Positions 6,220-7,614 of a stretch of DNA of 7,614 nt are shown here, piece by piece. The notes below the pieces were generated by a model. It saw nothing but the letters and a program-made list of their open reading frames with translations, searched no databases and was not told the DNA's origin. Each line of letters starts with the position of its first letter. The stretch's first letter is position 1. Where the stretch lies: contig JBBRWO010000104.1 of NCBI GenBank assembly GCA_038249135.1, positions 1 to 7,614 of the forward strand, written 5' to 3'. This DNA is from JBBRWO01 sp038249135 (GTDB lineage Bacteria > Actinomycetota > Coriobacteriia > Anaerosomatales > JAAXUF01). Position numbers and translations under genes: made by a program.

Positions 6220-6857
6220 TGACAACACCTTCATCCGTACCGACCGCCACCACGCCAGACACACTGCCCGGCCCCGGCACCGTCACCTCGGTCAACCTGA
6301 GCCCCAAGAAGACGATGCGCAAGACGCCCGGCACCCGCGGTACGCTCATCCTTGACCGCGGCTTCGAAAACGACGCGCACGCGGGCGACTGGCACCGCCA
6401 GGTCTCGCTTCTCTCGGCCGAGTCGATCGGCACGATGCAGGCCAAGGGCCTCGACGTGGACGCCGGTGACTTCGCCGAGAACATCACGACCACGGGCATC
6501 GACCTGCTCGCACTGCCCATGGGTAGCCAGATCCAGATCGGCGACTCCGTGGTGCTCGAGATCAGCCAAATCGGCAAGGTCTGCCACACCAAGTGCGCCA
6601 TCTACTACCAGGCCGGCGACTGCGTGATGCCGCGCGAGGGCATCTTCGCCGTGGTCCGCCAAGCCGGCGACGTCGTGGTGGGCGACACCATCACCACGCT
6701 GTCGATCGGTGACGGAACCTGCGACCGCACCTCGGCCGAGTCGATCGCCGAGTTCGCTGCCGAGCGCGCCAAGGAAGCAGCAGAAGAGGCGGCGAAGGCT
6801 GAGGCTCGCTCGGAGAAGAACTGCAATCGCGTCGCCAAGAGCCCGGAAGGGGAGTAG
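6219..6857 (+). CDS. MOSC domain-containing protein
   Basis: A 212-residue single MOSC-domain protein. MOSC domains occur in the C-terminal part of Moco sulfurases and in small stand-alone proteins thought to bind or transfer sulfur or the cofactor. The domain spans about 20-165: GTVTSVNLSP (20-29), GDWHRQVSLLS, GDFAENITTTGIDLL, then GKVCHTKC (119-126) and a CVMPREGIFAVV segment. Cysteines 122, 126 and 135 cluster in the region where the family's conserved Cys lies. The first 19 residues are Thr/Pro rich and probably disordered. The last 47 residues form an Ala/Glu/Lys/Arg-rich, highly charged tail (EFAAERAKEAAEEAAKAEAR) likely to be a single long helix or short coiled coil. MOSC genes are often adjacent or fused to mogA/moaB genes in anaerobes, and the next gene here fits that pattern. 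The exact substrate is unknown. Confidence 0.88.
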   Translation: MTTPSSVPTATTPDTLPGPGTVTSVNLSPKKTMRKTPGTRGTLILDRGFENDAHAGDWHRQVSLLSAESIGTMQAKGLDVDAGDFAENITTTGIDLLALPMGSQIQIGDSVVLEISQIGKVCHTKCAIYYQAGDCVMPREGIFAVVRQAGDVVVGDTITTLSIGDGTCDRTSAESIAEFAAERAKEAAEEAAKAEARSEKNCNRVAKSPEGE

Positions 6858-6861
6858 CACC

Positions 6862-7347
6862 GTGGCAGAACTCCGAATCGGCGTCCTGACCTGCTCGGAC
6901 TCGCGCTCCGCCGGTGAGGCCGAGGACACCGCTGGCCGCGCGCTCATCGAGCTCTCAGAGGAGGCCGGGTGGCTGGTCGTCGCCTACCACGTCTGCCCCG
7001 ACGACCGCGAGTGCATCGCCGCCTCACTCATGGAGATGTGCGACGTCGAGGAGGCCGACATCGTGTTCTCGTGCGGTGGCACAGGCCTCGGTCCGCGCGA
7101 CGTCACTCCGGAAGCAACGATGGATATCGCGGAGCGCGCCGTCCCCGGCATCGCCGAGTACCTGCGCTCAGAGTCGCTCAAGGTAACCAAGCGCGCCATG
7201 CTCTCACGAGCCACAGCGGCGCAGCGAGGCACCACCGTCATCATCAACCTCCCCGGTTCCGAGAAGGCCGCGCGTGAGTCGTTCGGATTCGTTGCAGCCC
7301 AGCTCGAGCACGCGGTCGAGATGGTGAACGGCGGCGGACATGGCTGA
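6862..7347 (+). CDS. mogA: MogA/MoaB family molybdopterin adenylyltransferase
   Basis: A 161-residue protein of the MogA/MoaB fold, expected to adenylylate molybdopterin so that MoeA can insert the metal. Motifs are IGVLTCSDSRSAGEAEDTAG at 6-25, the nucleotide/pterin-binding GGTGLGPRDVTPEAT at 72-86, and NLPGSEKAAR from 129. Length fits MoaB/short MogA proteins (E. coli MoaB about 170, MogA about 195), and which name is correct cannot be fixed from sequence alone. The GTG start at 6862 is preceded by a GGAAGGGGAG stretch (6845-6854) and sits five bases after the MOSC stop. The frame is open farther upstream, but only over the MOSC gene. The C-terminus ends in a Gly-rich NGGGHG tail. Confidence 0.93.
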   Translation: MAELRIGVLTCSDSRSAGEAEDTAGRALIELSEEAGWLVVAYHVCPDDRECIAASLMEMCDVEEADIVFSCGGTGLGPRDVTPEATMDIAERAVPGIAEYLRSESLKVTKRAMLSRATAAQRGTTVIINLPGSEKAARESFGFVAAQLEHAVEMVNGGGHG

Positions 7348-7350
7348 CGC

Positions 7351-7614
7351 GTGACCGACACTCGCGACAACCCGGCTGCGGTCAACGACGCCACCATCTA
7401 CCTCGACCACGGCGCAACTTCCTGGCCCAAGCCGCCGGAGGTCGTCTCGGCGGTTCATGATGCGCTGACGCTGTACGGCGGCAACCCCGGCCGCGGGGCC
7501 TACCGCCTCGCGATGGCGACCACGCGCCTCATCCACGAATCCCGCCGAGATATCGCGTCGCTTCTCGGCGCACCACAGGCGCGCGATCTCTTGTTCCAGC
7601 CCGGCTGCACGGAA
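7351..7614 (+). CDS. Class V aminotransferase / cysteine desulfurase family protein (3' truncated)
   Basis: The first 88 residues of a PLP-dependent class V aminotransferase; the family is usually near 380 residues, so most of the gene lies outside. IYLDHGATSWPKPPEV (16-30) and YGGNPGRGAYRLA (42-54) match the start of the cysteine desulfurase-like subfamily named after Enterococcus EF2568, more closely than housekeeping IscS or SufS by my recollection. The last visible residues, FQPGCTE, lead into the cofactor-binding region; the catalytic Lys and Cys are not in view. The GTG start is three bases after the mogA stop and in the same frame (TGA CGC GTG), without a strong Shine-Dalgarno site, so it is probably translated by coupling. 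In this operon it may supply sulfur to FdhD, the MOSC protein or the cofactor itself, which is inference. Confidence 0.85.
   Translation, partial: MTDTRDNPAAVNDATIYLDHGATSWPKPPEVVSAVHDALTLYGGNPGRGAYRLAMATTRLIHESRRDIASLLGAPQARDLLFQPGCTE

Noticed and set aside
6709..6861. Upstream start for the mogA frame
   Set aside because: The extra residues overlap the MOSC gene's C-terminal tail and are Arg/Ser/Pro-rich shadow sequence. GTG 6862 gives the normal MogA/MoaB N-terminus.

Overview
The window is a GC-rich, gene-dense piece of bacterial DNA. Nearly every base is coding, all genes lie on the + strand, and together they form what looks like one long operon for molybdenum/tungsten cofactor (Moco/Wco) work. 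GTG starts are frequent, Shine-Dalgarno sites are of the GGAGG type, and most junctions overlap or are only a few bases apart. Codon third positions are strongly G/C. The gene set (oxyanion import, bis-MGD synthesis, FdhD, a MOSC protein, an EF2568-like aminotransferase) suggests an anaerobe using Mo- or W-dependent formate dehydrogenases or related oxidoreductases. A high-GC actinobacterial lineage such as Coriobacteriia is my best guess, but taxonomy cannot be settled from this sequence alone.

Layout. Bases 1-969 hold the 3' part of an ABC transporter ATPase with a C-terminal TOBE-type domain, for molybdate or tungstate uptake. Bases 976-2412 encode a single protein with a MobA guanylyltransferase domain fused to an FdhD sulfur-transfer domain. 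Bases 2413-3759 are moeA, which begins with an in-frame run of eight CCCGCA hexamers giving a Pro-Ala tail. Bases 3756-3974 are a 72-residue cysteine-containing protein of unknown function. Bases 3974-4582 are mobB, whose C-terminal tail coincides with a long imperfect DNA/RNA hairpin (4482-4554). Bases 4582-5616 are moaA, 5623-6219 moaC, 6219-6857 a MOSC-domain protein and 6862-7347 a mogA/moaB-type gene. Bases 7351-7614 are the start of a class V aminotransferase (cysteine-desulfurase-like) that runs off the window.

How the genes fit together. The transporter imports the oxyanion. MoaA and MoaC convert GTP to cyclic pyranopterin monophosphate. MogA adenylylates molybdopterin and MoeA inserts the metal. 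MobA, helped by the GTPase MobB, adds GMP to make the MGD form. FdhD passes cysteine-desulfurase sulfur to the cofactor of formate dehydrogenase. The MOSC protein and the terminal aminotransferase are plausible further sulfur-handling parts. No moaD, moaE or moeB is present in this window.

No tRNA, rRNA, CRISPR array, insertion sequence, convincing promoter or terminator was seen, and there is no non-coding stretch above 20 bases. The most notable points are the MobA-FdhD fusion, the small Cys protein ending in DLGCF, the hexamer repeat at the start of moeA, and the structured element at the mobB/moaA junction.
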